A DNA stretch of 64,000 nt, from the NCBI GenBank assembly GCA_017893485.1, contig CM030363.1:175369744-175433743 (forward strand). Reading direction: 5' to 3'. Numbering within the stretch: the stretch's first letter is position 1; every line of letters begins with the position of its first letter. This document shows, one piece after another, positions 11,820 to 24,100 of this stretch. This stretch comes from Hemerocallis citrina. Taxonomy: Eukaryota; Streptophyta; Magnoliopsida; Asparagales; Asphodelaceae. The notes below the pieces were generated by a model that ran no database searches, was not told the origin of the DNA, and saw nothing but the letters and a program-made list of their open reading frames with translations. Position numbers and translations under genes: made by a program.

Positions 11820-12539
11820 TGTCGAAAAAATCTACTCCCAACTCGTAGTGCTAATATCAAAAACACACCACAAGCGATAGAAACTTTCAAGACTTAGATG
11901 AACCAAGAACAAGTCACCACAATATATGGATTCACAAGAACACAATCAATATGTAGAGATAACCAATACTTCTTATTCCAAAGAAATACAAAGATTACAA
12001 AAGAGATTACAACTCTCAATCTCTCTCTCACCTTTGAAACACTCGACACAATTTCTCTTGAAGTTGGACAATGATAACGCCTCACCTCTTGATACATAAA
12101 TTGATCTATTTAGATTAGATTAGATCCAAAAAGATAACTAAAGCCTACAGTTTACGGCCATATATATAGCCCCCAAGTAAACCCTAAAAGATAAACACAA
12201 ATATAGCAATTGAGCCTTTAAACTTGTAAGCCCAAAACAATCAGCCGACGTTGCCGGTCGACCGCACCCCTAGTGACGGTCGACTGCAACGTGTAGAACC
12301 AATCCAGAGAGCTGACCGGTCGACTGCACCCACTAGGTCGGTCGACCATCCTCTGCTCTGTTGGACCTGTACACTCGAAGAACTCTCAGCAGCCAGGGTC
12401 GGTCGACCGCAACCGAAACCCTCCAGACTGCATTCTTCTAATTCGCTGTTTGTCTTCTCTTGCTTCTTTATCTCCTCCTCTTCTTCTCCAACTTCAAGTA
12501 TCCCGTACCTACGTGTATTTGAGGCCACAATTCCTAACA
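11820..12539 (-). repeat. 5' LTR of element 1
   Basis: This LTR is 720 bp, from TGTCGAAAA to CCTAACA on the plus strand. The PBS on the minus strand, TGGTATCAGAGCCA at 11804-11817, follows after 2 bp. A GGTCGAC-type motif cluster lies at 12255-12410. TATATATAG at about 12161-12170 is a possible core promoter element, since it also reads TATATA on the minus strand. Confidence 0.88.
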
Positions 12540-13200
12540 TTACACTGAGGAAGTACTATTATTGTTCGCTTGTTGATTTTGTGGAATTTGGACTATCCTG
12601 TCTTGCAAAGTTGCTGTTCAAGATGGGCATGGTTCTTTCAAATCGACTCCAGAATTATTGAGTTCTGCCATTGAAAAAAGACTCAATGGCGTCTTTGCTG
12701 AAGGAAACCAATGTATGCAGTTATCTTTATTTTTTTATAGTTATTGATAGAGATTAAATGTATGATATATATTCCATCGGTTCAAAGATCATTTACCTTT
12801 ATATTGATTGGTTCTTGTCCACTGCGGTTATGTTGGTAACTTCATAACAATGAGTGAGCGTGTGCTACAATATCCGAAGCTACATTTACTAACCTGTACA
12901 TAAAGAACTTACATCAGAACTTCGCAGAAGAACCTGTTGTGCTTAAGATTTTTTTTTTTTTGAGGAAAAAGCTTAAGATTTTTGAGTTTGGGAAATCCTC
13001 AGTGTGGAGATTGCAAAAGATGCTGATGGGAACTCAAAGGGATTTGGGCCTTGTCAATTTCGAAAATCCTGATAGTGCCAAAATATGGTGAACTTTAAGA
13101 ATCAAAACTGTTTGTGGCCAACTTTATTCTCTTTGTAGATTGCAAAACCAGGATCAAAGGCTGTACAAGTATCAAAAGCTCAGAAGAAAGCAGCGTGACA
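12540..13200 (+). pseudogene. Poly(A)-binding protein pseudogene, RRM2-RRM3 part
   Basis: Poly(A)-binding proteins bind mRNA tails through four RRM domains. Bases 12590-12712 translate, with a frameshift, to ILSCKVAVQDGHG and later to an AIEK-LNG pattern, matching the end of RRM2. Bases 13018-13085 give DADGNSKGFG and VNFENPDSA across another frameshift, matching RRM3. Bases 13170-13197 give KAQKKAA, matching the KAQKKSERE block after RRM3. Intron-like sequence lies between the blocks, so this is probably a decayed genomic copy and not a processed one. RRM1 is missing: element 1 abuts on the left. The assignment rests on remembered family motifs. Confidence 0.65.
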
Positions 13201-13327
13201 ACAAAATTTTCTGCTTTTGTATAAGAACGCAATGCATAAATTGTAAAAAACATGGTACTGTTTTTTGCAGTTCTTTTAATACGGTTTCCTATATAAATTT
13301 TCCGTAAGCGAAGCCTAATGAACTTTT

Positions 13328-14248
13328 TGTTAGAATTTGAATTTTGTAAAATAGAATATTTCTAATAATCTTTGTGAATAAGTAAAATTACAGGAATAAA
13401 AAATCAAAAGAGACAATTCGATACAGAATCGAGATGAAAATCTCTGTTCTTAAAGCAAAATTCGTTCCGTAGTGTGACGGTTGTTGATGAACTGCCTCCC
13501 ATGATACAACTGTATTACCTTTTCTGAAAAGCAGCACCCAAGCTTCAGAGACACCAGTGAACCAGCAATTGTGTTGTACTCTCAGACAGACTCGGAGGAA
13601 AAAGAAGGAGATTGTAAAATTCAAAAACTGTGTAAAATGACAGACAAAATTGTCTGGACTTATAGAAGATCAGAGGCGTAACAAATGGATCCATTACTCT
13701 GTAACAGCAGAGTAATTAAACAAAAGCAAAACTGATGGATCCATTATTCTGCTGTTACAGAGTTATGGCATCAGTTACAGAATTTAAAAAGCCTCAAAAA
13801 ATATTCGGAGCGGGGCAAAAAATAATTTAGGCTGGCCAGAACCAAACCAAACCAAACCAAGCCGGAGCTGGAGCCGGAGCCGAAGTCGGGCCGCGCGCGC
13901 GCGTGTGTGTGTGTTTGTAACTTTGGCTAGTTCCTCTCTCCACTACACGTTAGTGGTAACCCCAGGGCTACGCCCTTTAGTCCATTTATTTAGCTTATAT
14001 ACTAAAGACATCTTTCTCAACTTTTGATGTGGGACAATCAATTTTCTCCAAAATTTCAAGTTACTACATTTTGAGTACCCAACTTTGAACCAACATTTCT
14101 CATTCATACGGAATCCGTTTTTGGCAAACAAGTACATTACAGAATAGTACTCGACGAGAGGAACATAATCCAATCACTTTCCGGTGCCGCCGGTGGTCGG
14201 AGCCTACCGAAATTAGGCCCGAAAAATATGCCAAAAATATTTCTAACA
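13328..14248 (-). repeat. 3' LTR of element 4
   Basis: This 921-bp LTR runs from TGTTAGAATTTG to TTTCTAACA. It includes a short AACCA repeat, GGAGCC-type repeats and a CG/TG dinucleotide run near 13846-13915. The other LTR lacks most of that region, which explains its 807-bp length. Confidence 0.88.
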
Positions 14249-15064
14249 ATCTCCCATATGAATGGAAGTTACCAAACTATGCAATCCATACACGACATAA
14301 AAAGACACGAAAGAAAAAGACATGACAAAAAAGACTCTGAACAGTCGGAAAATCACTGCATCAGGAATGATAGTAATTTTTCAACTTTGAACCACCCCTA
14401 GTGAGTAGCCATCGGATTCACTTGACCAGGTAGTGAACATGATGTCTTCAACTACCCGGGCTTTGGTGTGAACCTAGATAATAACTATCACACAGTTTTA
14501 TCTCCTTACAGAACTAGGTTCTCTTGTTGTGTTCATTTTGGCCTTGAACAACCTTGGTTAATCGTGAGTGAACTTGGAGAATGTAGCCTCTCTTCATTCT
14601 CCTAGAAACGATCCCATTTCACATTCACAAGGTGATTACCCATAAAGAGTATCCTGCCATACCCCACTTTTGTTTCAAAGCTATGAGAATCATTAAAAGC
14701 CAACCTTATCCATACCCCACTGTTTATCATCCTAAGAATGGGTACGGGATTTTAATCTCTCAGTGCTCATGTCAATTCAACAAGATTTAGTTGTCCCCTT
14801 GAACCTGGATCTTGGGATCTCCAGTCACCTATGTAGGGTTTCCATCAAGTATCATCTTTCGTCATAGACTTTAAACCCACTTCTCTTGATGATCTCACAA
14901 CTTGCTCTCGTAACAAACCTTTAGTAAATGGATCTGTTAGGTTGTAGGTCGATTTTATATTCTCTATAGAGATTATTCCATTTGAGAGCAGTTGTCTAAT
15001 AGTTTTATGTCGCCTTCTGATATGACGAGACTTACCATTATATATACAACTCAGTGCCCTTGCT

Positions 15065-16340
15065 ATAGCCGATTAGTTATCACAGTGTACACATATAGCA
15101 GCCACTAGTTTTTTCCACATAGGAATATCCTGTAAAAAGTTTCGAATCCATTCTGCTAGCTCTGCTACTTTTTTTAAAGCAATAACTCAGATTCCATGGT
15201 GGATCTCGCCAATAACGTTTGTTTAAAGGATTTTCATGACACACCTGCGCCACCAAGAGTGAAGACATACCCACTTGTAAATTTTGAGTTCTTGGAGTCC
15301 GATATCCAGTTGACATCACTGTAGCCTTCTAATACTGCTGGATATCTGGTGTAATGCAGTCCATAACTCTGAGTATGTTGCAAGTAGTTCAATACTCTAG
15401 TTATTCCTTTCCAGTAACTTCGTCCTGGATTACTTGTGTAGCAGCTCAGTACATTTACTGAATGTGCTAAGTCCGTTCTTGTACAATTTGTTAAGTACAT
15501 CAGACTACCAATTACACGTGCATATTCCAATTGTGATATGTTGACACCCGTGTTTTTGAACAAGTGAAGACTGGGATCCACAGGACTTTTGGCAGTCATA
15601 TTGGAGTAATTCTTGAATTTTTCAAGTACCTTCTCAGCGTAATGAGCTTGAGACAAAGTAATTCCCTCAGACGTCCTGAAAACTTTAATTCCTAGTATCA
15701 CATCTGCAACTCTCAAATCTTTCATATCAAACTTACCACTAAGTATTTTCTTAGTTTGTTTGATAATGTCATTATTGATACCAATAATGGGCATGTAATC
15801 TACATACAGACACACCAGAATGTATCTATTTGGAGTATCTTTAAAGTAGATACATTTATCACATCCATTTATTTTGAAACCATTTGACATCATAACATTG
15901 TCAAATTTGCATGCAACTGCTTTGGAGTTTGTTGCAATCCGTACAATGATTTTACAAGTCTGCACACCTTGTTTTCTTGTCCAGGAACTACATAGCTCTC
16001 GAGTTGTTTTATGTATATTTCTTCTTCTAAATCTCCATTTAGAAAAGCGGTTCTGACATCTATTTGATGTATTTCGAGGTTGTGTAGAGCTGCAATAGCT
16101 ATCAATATTCTTATGGAAGTTATTCTCATGACCGAAGAATAAGTATCAAAGAAGTCTATGCCTTCATTTTGCCTAAATTCTTAACCACAAGTTTACCCTT
16201 ATGTTTCTCTATTGAACCATCTGGTTTCAATTTTCGTTTGAAAATCCATTTGCATCCTAGAGCTTTACATCCAGAAGGCAAATGGACAAACTCCCATGTA
16301 TGATTTTGCCTGATGGAGTCTATTTCACTTTTGATTGCTT
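15065..16340 (-). pseudogene. Copia reverse transcriptase and RNase H of element 4, broken
   Basis: This is the RT that copies element RNA, followed by RNase H. Pieces in order: the WIFKRKLKPDG-type motif near 16220-16260; RTAFLNGDLEEEIY in 15890-16129; the SLYGLQQ block; and LVCLYVDYM in 15234-15965. The catalytic YVDD box reads YVDY, so one of the two essential aspartates is lost. RNase H remnants (GYSDVNW, then the 15080-15319 frame) end the region. At least three frameshifts or stops divide it. Confidence 0.82.
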
Positions 16341-16344
16341 CCTT

Positions 16345-17861
16345 CTATATAGGAGTTTCAGGTGTAGATATGGCTTCCTTGAATATTCTAGGCTTATTCT
16401 CTAATAGAAAGGCTGTTACAAAGTCAGGACCAAATGACTTTGATGTTCTAGCCTGTTTGCTTTGTCTAGGTTCATCATTATCATCTCCTGGTTCATCAAC
16501 CGAAGTACTCACATTCCCTTGTTCACGTGTACGTTTGGAATACGTAGCATCCTTGCACAGAAACACGTGTTCAAAGAAGGAAGCATTCCTTGATTCGATT
16601 GTATTCACATGCACGTTCGGTATATCCAATTTATATACTACGAACCGATATGCACTACTGTTATGTGCATAGCCTATGAATATGCAGTCAATGGTCTTAG
16701 GTCCTATTGTGACCTGTTTGGGATTAGGTACTGCTACCTTTGCTAGACACCGCCACACTTTGAGGTATTTATACGAAGGTACATTACCTTTCCACATTTC
16801 GTATGGTGATTTGCCAGTTTTCTTGTGAGGTATTTTATTGAGAATATAGTTGGCGGTCAGCAACACTTCCCTCCACATGTTCTGGGGTAACCCAGAATTC
16901 AACAATAAGGCATTCATCATCTCCTTCAGAGTTCGGTTTTTGCACTCAGCAATACCGTTTGATTCAGGTGAGTAAGGAGCAGTGGTCTGATGAACTATTC
17001 CATATTCAGAACAGAACATATTAAACGATGCATCATATTCTCCTCCTTCATCACTCCTAATGATTTTAATCGTTTTGCCAAGTTGATTCTCAACCTCAAG
17101 CTTATATTCCTTGAATTTATCCAATGTCTCATTTTTGTTATGTAATAAGTATACATAGCCGTATTTTGTGCAATCGTTTATGAACATTACAAAATACTTT
17201 TTACGAATTTTAAATCACACAGATCCGTGTAAATTAAATCTAGAGTTTTAGTGTTTCTTTCTACAGAACGGAATGGAGTTTTAGTGAGTTTTGCCTCTAT
17301 GCAAACTTCACATTTGTCGCTGTTGTCTACCTTAAATTTTGGTAGTAAATTCATGTTAATTAATTTATGCAGAGAATTGAAATTAACATGGCCTAATCTT
17401 TCATGCCAAACAAAAGAAGACTCAACAACATAAAGAATATTATTCATTTCATTAATTTTGGGAACAACGGAAACAACTGATTTTGGGACGACTGTCATTA
17501 CATTGAATTTGAACAGTCCATCCTTAACATACCCTTTTCCCAAGTGCACCCCATTCTTTGAAAGTACAAAATTTTCAGAAGCAAGCACGACTCTAAATCC
17601 ATTCTTGCTCAGTAAAGATCTCGAGACCTGGTTCTTACGAATATCTGGAACGTGCAACACATTAGTTAGTGTTAGTTTCTTGCCAGAAGTCATCTTCAAC
17701 ACTATCTTCCATGTTCCTTCAATCTTGGAGGTGGAAGAATTCTCCATGAACAACTGTTCATTCTTGTTGCATTTCTGGTATGAAGTGAAGATATCTTTGT
17801 CCGAGCCGATGTGCTTGGTGGCTCCAGTATCATACCACCACTCACGAGGATTGCTCCCCAC
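16345..17861 (-). pseudogene. Copia protease and integrase of element 4, broken
   Basis: The first segment (17187-17861) starts near WYDTGATKHIG, the protease DTG active site, and contains VWHERLGHVNF, the GAG-pre-integrase motif. A Cys pair later in that segment (CEVC) completes the integrase HHCC finger. The second segment (16345-17187) carries the integrase core, with SDEGGEY and SPESNGIAECKNRTL supplying the second Asp and the Glu of the DDE triad, then LPQNMW and KSPYEMW. The frame changes near 17187. NGIAECKNR has Cys where family members usually have Arg. Confidence 0.85.
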
Positions 17862-17870
17862 CAGATTGAC

Positions 17871-18779
17871 CTATGATAAAATAGCACGAAGGTCCAAGTC
17901 AGAGAGACCAGTGGACAGGTTCTCAGCTATGTGCGCATGGGCTTTCTCATTCCCTTTAACCTTTCCAGGTCCAATGCGCATATCATCCTTATTGCGACAT
18001 TCAGATATCTTGTGTCCAAGCCTACCACACTTGTGGCATTTTCCAGCAAACCGCTTTGCAACAGGCTTCTTGTTCAAGCCCTATGGCAAGAACTTCCTCT
18101 TTTGCCCTTCTGTTCGTGCTCAACCATGTTGGCTTTTTCAATGGACTGATTTCCATAGGACACTTCAGCCTTGCGATTCTCCTTTTCAATTCGCAACCTG
18201 ACAATCAGGTCCTCAAGAGACATTTCCTTTCGCTTGTGCTTGAGGTAGTTCTTGAAGTCCTTCCATCCCAGGTAGAAGCTTCTCAATGAACACTGCAACC
18301 TAAAATGGTTCACACACAATAGCAATTTCGTGCATTATCACTTGAAGCTCCTGAATTTGACTCACAACAGTCTTGGAGTCAAGTATCTTGTAGTCCAGAA
18401 ATTTGCCAACTACAAACTTCTTGAAGTCAGCATCTTCGATTTTGTACTTCTTCTCCAAAGATCTCCACAGAAGTTTGGATGTCTTGAAGACACATTACAC
18501 ATTATAGAACGAGTCTACCAAACCGTCCAGAATGTAATTTCTGCATAGATAATCACCTTGAGTCCAGGCATCAACAGCAGCAATAGAGTGCGCATCCATA
18601 GGTGCCAACATATGGGCAGTTTCAGTCAAAAATCTTTCCAGCTTCAAGGTGGTCAGGTAGAACGACATCTTTTCTTGCCACTTCTTAAATTCAGTTCCAT
18701 TGAACTTTTCTGGTTTTTCTCCCACAGTTATATGTGTGGGCAGAACAACTGTTTGTGCCAGCAACCGATTGTGCCGCAA
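17871..18779 (-). pseudogene. Copia gag of element 4, broken
   Basis: This is a UBN2-type gag in three overlapping frames. The amino part (18495-18779) contains EKFNGTEFKKWQEKM. The middle part (18074-18325) contains a lysine-rich LKHKRKEMSLEDLI block. The last part (17871-18077) has the zinc knuckle CHKCGRLGHKISEC, a perfect C-X2-C-X4-H-X4-C. At least two frameshifts and one stop (near 18485) interrupt it. It begins just inside the 5' LTR. Confidence 0.82.
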
Positions 18780-18901
18780 TCAGGTTAAAAAATCCACTGT
18801 TAGAAAATTGGACTGTTGTTTTTTCCAAATTGATAAGCATCACCTATAAAAGTCTTCAAAAAAATTGTTAGAAATATAGGGGAAAAATTTTGCTTTAAAA
18901 T

Positions 18902-19708
18902 TGTTAGAACTTGAATTTCGTAAAATAGAATATTTCTAATAATCTTTGTGAAGAAGTAAAATTACAGGAATAAAAAATCAAACAAGACAATTCAATACAA
19001 AGTCGAGATGAAAATCTCTGTCCTAAAAGTAAAATTTGCCCCGTAGTGTGACGGTTATTGACGAACTGTCTCTCAGGATACAACTTTATTACCTTCTCTG
19101 AAGAGCAGCACCCAAGCTTCAGAGACACCAGCGAACTAGCAATTGTGTTGTACTCTCAGACAGACTCGGAGGAAGAAGAAGGAGATGGTAAAATTCAAAA
19201 ACTATGTAAAATGACAAACAAAATTGTCGGGACTTATAGAAGATCAGAGGCGTAACTGATGGATTCAACAGCAGAGTAATGACACAAAAGCGTAACTGAT
19301 GGATCCTTTATTCTGCTGTTACAGAGTTATGGCATCAGTTACCGAACCGAACCGGATCGGGCCGAGCGCGTGTGTTTGTAACTTTGGCTAGGTCCTCTCT
19401 CCACTACATGTTAGTGGTAACCCAGAGCTACGCTCTTTAGTCCATTTATTTAGCTTATGTACTAAAGAAATCTTCTCAACTTTCGTTGTTGGACTATCCA
19501 TTTTCTCCAAAATTTCAAGTTAGTACATTTTGAGTACCCAACTTTGGACCAACATTTCTTATTCATACGGAATCCGTTTTTGGTAAACAAGTACATTACC
19601 GAGTAGTACTCCACGAGAGAAACATAATCCAATTACTTCCTGGTGCCGCCGGTGGCCGGAGCACACTGGAATCAGGCCTGGGAAAATATGCCAAAAATAT
19701 TTCCAACA
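18902..19708 (-). repeat. 5' LTR of element 4
   Basis: This 807-bp LTR runs from TGTTAGAACTTG to TTTCCAACA and matches 13328-14248 apart from deletions around 19240-19370. The many differences from its partner indicate an old insertion. Confidence 0.88.
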
Positions 19709-19713
19709 CTTCT

Positions 19714-20540
19714 ATCCTCATTGTTCCAGGCTTCAAAGAGTATATGTGGAGAACATTGATGACTCAGTTGACTATGTTGTTTACCGTCAAAATTTCTGTT
19801 AGTTCACGAACATATCTTCCGCAAGAATCTTTCTTGTTGGAAAAGGAAACAGTGAAGGCTTTGGGTTTGTGTGCTATAGCCAATCCAGATGAAGCCAACA
19901 GCGCTAGAAACACTTCTTATGGTATTTAAATCTTTGAAGGTGTTAATGATTTTTTCCGTCATCTCAAATGCAATTGTATTTACATATGTGGATCTCACCC
20001 AGAGTACTTGTTTTGTGAGGAGGATTATTATGTTTCAATTTCTCGAAACAAAGAAGGATATGCAAGCGCTTCTTCAGACGCAGCAATCTGTATTTTTTTA
20101 TAGATATGCAGCGGTCTGCATGCTGAGAGGATGGTGAGATCAACAGGATCACCTCCTTCTGTTATTCCTTCTGGATAGCCCACTTTAATACAGTCCTTAT
20201 GGAGTTGTCTCACAAATTCCTGATAGCAGTTATCAGCCTTTTGGTGTAAGACCTGGGTGGCGATCGAGTGGATTGATTCCTCCAGGCTCCAGCAAATCGC
20301 TTTTCAACCTATGCCGCTTCCGGTGGTCAGTGTGATCCCTTTCTGATCCTATTTTTTTATGATTGCTAAATATTGAACCCGATTTATTCATAGCGATATA
20401 GTCTTCGCAGATGCAGGGTGCTCCATGGCAACCGAGGCAGAGTAGGGGCCAGATGAAATGGCAACATATGCTTCCTCAAGCTGCACAGTCTATTCTGTAC
20501 ACTCCGCATTTGCTACTGCATAATTATTATTTGAACACAT
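19714..20540 (+). pseudogene. Poly(A)-binding protein pseudogene, RRM4 and C-terminal linker part
   Basis: This continues the pseudogene interrupted at 13327. Bases 19740-19800 give VYVENIDDSVD, the RNP2 region of RRM4. Bases 19820-19910, across a frameshift, give GKGNSEGFGFVCYS, the RNP1 region. KKDMQALLQTQ at about 20054-20085 fits the basic block after RRM4. Bases 20190-20310 give YQPFGVRPGWRSSG and then FQPMPLPVV; bases 20410-20500 give PRQSRG and MLPQAAQS. Both resemble the Pro/Gln/Arg-rich plant PABP linker. An intron with GT at about 20320 and AG at about 20411 separates them. No MLLE domain is seen. Stops and frameshifts are frequent. Confidence 0.65.
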
Positions 20541-20794
20541 TCAGATAACAAATTGGTTACCCAGTAATCATTCTTATTCTATCAAAATTGTTATGCTATT
20601 CCTTTCTTCTCTGTGTATGTCAATTCAATTCGATGTTCAAATGTGCACTTCACAAGTCTTTCAAATAGTATATTAATTACTTGTTCATTGTCCAATGAAT
20701 TGATCACTTTACCATAATATGTCTAATGATTCTATAGGGTCTTGTAGGTCTTCTAGCTTCAGGTAATGATTCAATAGGGTCCTTGATATCCCTC
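20541..20794. other. AT-rich sequence, nothing recognised
   Basis: This lies between the pseudogene end and the repeat array. A short repeat, GATTCTATAGGGTC-TTG / GATTCAATAGGGTCCTTG, occurs at about 20728-20790. No gene or element was identified. Confidence 0.5.
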
Positions 20795-20893
20795 TCCAAA
20801 TCTACTGAAAACGGTAGAATATAGTCGGACAAAATCTACCAAAAATAATGAAATATAATTTCACCAATCAACCGAAAATGCTGGAGATATAGC

Positions 20894-21143
20894 CAGGGGC
20901 GGATCCAAGATTGAAAAGTGAGGGGGACTGGAAAAATTTTTTGCACAAGGTAACATGCAAAATATATATAAAGTTGTTATAGATACTAGAGAAGTAAAGT
21001 TGTTATAGATATTAGATAGAATAGAGTTGAGCTTGGCCCAAAAAAATAAATAGAAGGCTCAAATATAGATGGGGTGGGCTTTTAAATATATTTTTTGGGG
21101 GGGGCTGTAGCATACCCCAGCCCCCCCCTTGGATCCGCCCATG
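20894..21143. mobile_element. hAT-type MITE within the array
   Basis: This non-autonomous DNA element is about 250 bp. The left end is CAGGGGCGGATCCAAG and the right end is CTTGGATCCGCCCATG, which pair as terminal inverted repeats with one mismatch. The target duplication is GATATAGC (20886-20893 and 21144-21151), 8 bp as expected for hAT; one further matching base makes a 9-bp reading possible. G and C runs near 21097-21128 pair with each other. Confidence 0.8.
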
Positions 21144-24100
21144 GATATAGCCTACAAAATCTGCCATGAGAAATACACCAATTTGGCTTAAATCGATTTT
21201 AGGCCAATTTGGTGAGACTTCCACTATTTTGGCAAGATTTTGTATCCACCATTTTGGCTGATTTGGTAAGATTCCGAATTTCACAATTTTGCCATGATTT
21301 TGTAGGCTATAGTCCACCATATTTTGCCGATTTGAGAAATTCTGCATTTCACATTTTGGGTCATATATTGTGAGCTATAGTCCATTATTTTTAGCTGATT
21401 TAGTGAAAATTCTGAATTTAAATAGTTTGGCTATATTTTGTGGGCTATATAGTCCACTATTCTTTGCTAATTTTGCAATTTTGCATTTCACTATATAGTC
21501 CACTATTTTCGGCTAGTTTGGTAACAATTCCAAATTTTACTATTTTGGACAGATTTTACGAGTCATGGCCCACGTTTTAGGCCCATTTGGATTTCATTAT
21601 TTATCTAGATTTTGTGAACAACACACAGTTTTTGGCTGATTTGGTGAGATTCTGAATTTCACTACTTTGACAAGATTTGTAAGCTTAAGATCACCGTTTT
21701 TTGTCGATTTGGTGAGATTTCGAATTTCTCTATTTCGGCCAGCTTTTGTGGGCTACTGATCACCGCTTTTGCCTGATAAATTTAGAAATTTTAATTTTGT
21801 TGGGCATATTTTTGTGAGCCTTTGTAAGATTCCAAATTTCAATATTTTGGCCAAATTTTATGGACTCCGTTTTTGGTTGATTTGGAGAAAATTTTTAATT
21901 TCAATATTTTGGCAAGATTCTATGAGCATAACTACAAATTGTGACAAAAACATTGAAATACGGAATTTCACAAAATCGGTCGAAAATAATTGATTATACT
22001 CACAAAATGTGGCCAAAATATTGAAAGACGAAAATGGTCGAAAATTGTGGACTATATAGCCAACAAAATGTTACCAAAATAGTGAAATACGAAATTGTCA
22101 GAGAATGGCCGCAATCTGTGGAATAGAGCCCACAAAATATAGCGAAAACAGTGAAAGAGAAATTTCACAAAATTGGCCGAAAACTATGAACTATAGCGCA
22201 TAAAATATGGTCAAAACATTGATTATGGAACCGTGGACTATCATAGCCCACAAAATACGGCCAAAATATTGAAATACAGAATTTCGAGAAATTGGTAAAA
22301 AAGAAAAAAGGAGGACTATAGCCCACAAAAATGGTTAAACTAGAAAACTACAGAACTACACGAAATTGGTCGAAAACTGTGAACTGTAGCCAACAAAATA
22401 TGGCAGAAAAGTGAAATACGGAATTTTGCGAAATTGGCCAAAAATTACATACTATGGCACAAAAAATGTTGTCAAAATATTGAAAAATGGAATTTCGTGA
22501 AAGTGGCCGAAAACTGTGGATTATAACCTACAAAATGTGCCCAAAACAATGAAATAAGAAATTTCAAAAAAAAAAATTGACTAAAAACTATGGAATATAG
22601 TTCACAAAGTGTGGCCAAAACAGAGAAATACGGAATTTCGCGAAAACGCCCAAACAATGCGAACAATATAGCCATCAAAATATGGTTAAAATAGAGAAAT
22701 AAAAAACTTAGCAAAAATAGTCAAAAGATGTGGACTATAGCCCACAAAATGTAATCAGAACGAAGAAATACGAAATTTTGAAAAAATGGTTGAAAACTGC
22801 GGACTATAAAATGGCCAAATAGCGAAATATAGAATTTCCCAAAATTGGCTAAATACTGTCGACTATAGCGCACAAAATGTGGTAAAAAAGTGAAATATGG
22901 TATTTCGTAAAATTTTATCTATCTCCCGCAAAATTTGGCCAAAATATTCAAATATGTAATATCTTGAAAATGTCTAAAAATTGTGAACTATGGTGCACAA
23001 AATGTGGCTAAAACACTGAAATACAAAATTCCCCGAAATTGGTCAAAAACCGTGGAGTATAGTCCACAAAATATAGCTAAAACAGTGAATACAAAATTTT
23101 GCACAACTGGCTGAAAACTTTGAACTATAGTAAATAAAATATGGCCAACATATTGAAATACGAAATTTCATGAAATGGGCAGAAAACTTTGGACTATAGC
23201 CCAAAAATGGTGGCCAAAATATCGAAATATGTAATTTTGCGAAATTAGCTGAAAATTGTGGACAAAAACAAAAAAAATGTGGCCAAGCGAAAATGAATAA
23301 AACTGTGGACTATAGGCCTTAAAAAGTTTCCAACAGAGTGAAATATAGAATTTACCAGAATTGGCAAAAAATTATTGACAGTAGTAGCCCACAAAATATG
23401 GTCAAAACAGTGAACTACAACAATTTTGCGAAAACAACTGAAACTGTGGACCAAGCCCACAAAATGTGGCCAAATAATTGACATACGAAATTGGCAAATT
23501 TGGTTGAATACTATGGACTATAGCTCACAAAAAGTGATTCAAACATTGAAATATACAATTTCATGAAATTGGCTGAAAACTGTGAAATATAGTCCACAGA
23601 AAGTGGGAAAAAACATTGAAATACAAAATTTTGAAAATTGGCCGAATGTTGTGGACTATATAGCCCACAAAAAGTGCCAAACATTGAAATAAGAAATTTC
23701 ACGAAATTGACTGAGAACCATGGACTTAAGCCAACAAAATGTGCCAAAATAGTGAAATACGGAATTTTGCGAAATTGGCTGAACAACATGGACTATAGCT
23801 CACAAAATGTGGGCAAAATAGAGAAATACGAAATTTCATGAAAACGGCTGAAAACTGTGGTCTATAGCCCGGAAAATGTGGCTAAAAGTTTGAAATTCAG
23901 AATTTTGCCAAATTTGTTGAAAATTGTAGACTGCGGCCCACAAAATATGGCAAAAAAAAGGAAATACAGATTTTCATGAAATTGTCTAAAATTGTAGCCT
24001 ATATCACAAATATGGCAAAACATTGAAAAACTGAATTTTGAAAAATTAGCCAAAAACTGTGGTCCCACAAAATATGGGCAAAATAGCAAAATATGGAATT

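Larger units (their letters stand above)
95..12539 (-). mobile_element. Copia-type LTR element with gag and protease only (element 1), split by a nested element
   Basis: This is a non-autonomous Ty1/Copia element read on the minus strand. Its 5' LTR is 11820-12539. A PBS matching the initiator-Met tRNA lies at 11804-11817. Gag and protease follow, with a purine tract at 9963-9973. The 3' LTR is cut in two by the element at 159-9415; its pieces are 9416-9962 and about 95-158. The two LTRs align clearly in 9416-9962. On the far side homology fades above position 95, so the LTR end is missing or diverged. The internal region is only about 1.86 kb and holds no integrase, RT or RNase H. Mobility would therefore need enzymes from another element. 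The right flank begins TTACA at 12540; the matching left target copy is not visible. Confidence 0.85.
13328..19708 (-). mobile_element. Full-length but decayed Copia retrotransposon (element 4)
   Basis: The element is 6.38 kb, on the minus strand, with LTRs at 13328-14248 and 18902-19708. The target duplication is slightly diverged: CTTTT (13323-13327) and CTTCT (19709-19713). The coding order on the minus strand is gag, protease, integrase, RT, RNase H, which defines Copia. A purine tract, TATGGGAGAT on the minus strand, abuts the 3' LTR at 14249-14258. No clear PBS is seen near 18902. Several frameshifts and stops show it is inactive. It inserted into the poly(A)-binding protein pseudogene between RRM3 and RRM4. 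Confidence 0.9.
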
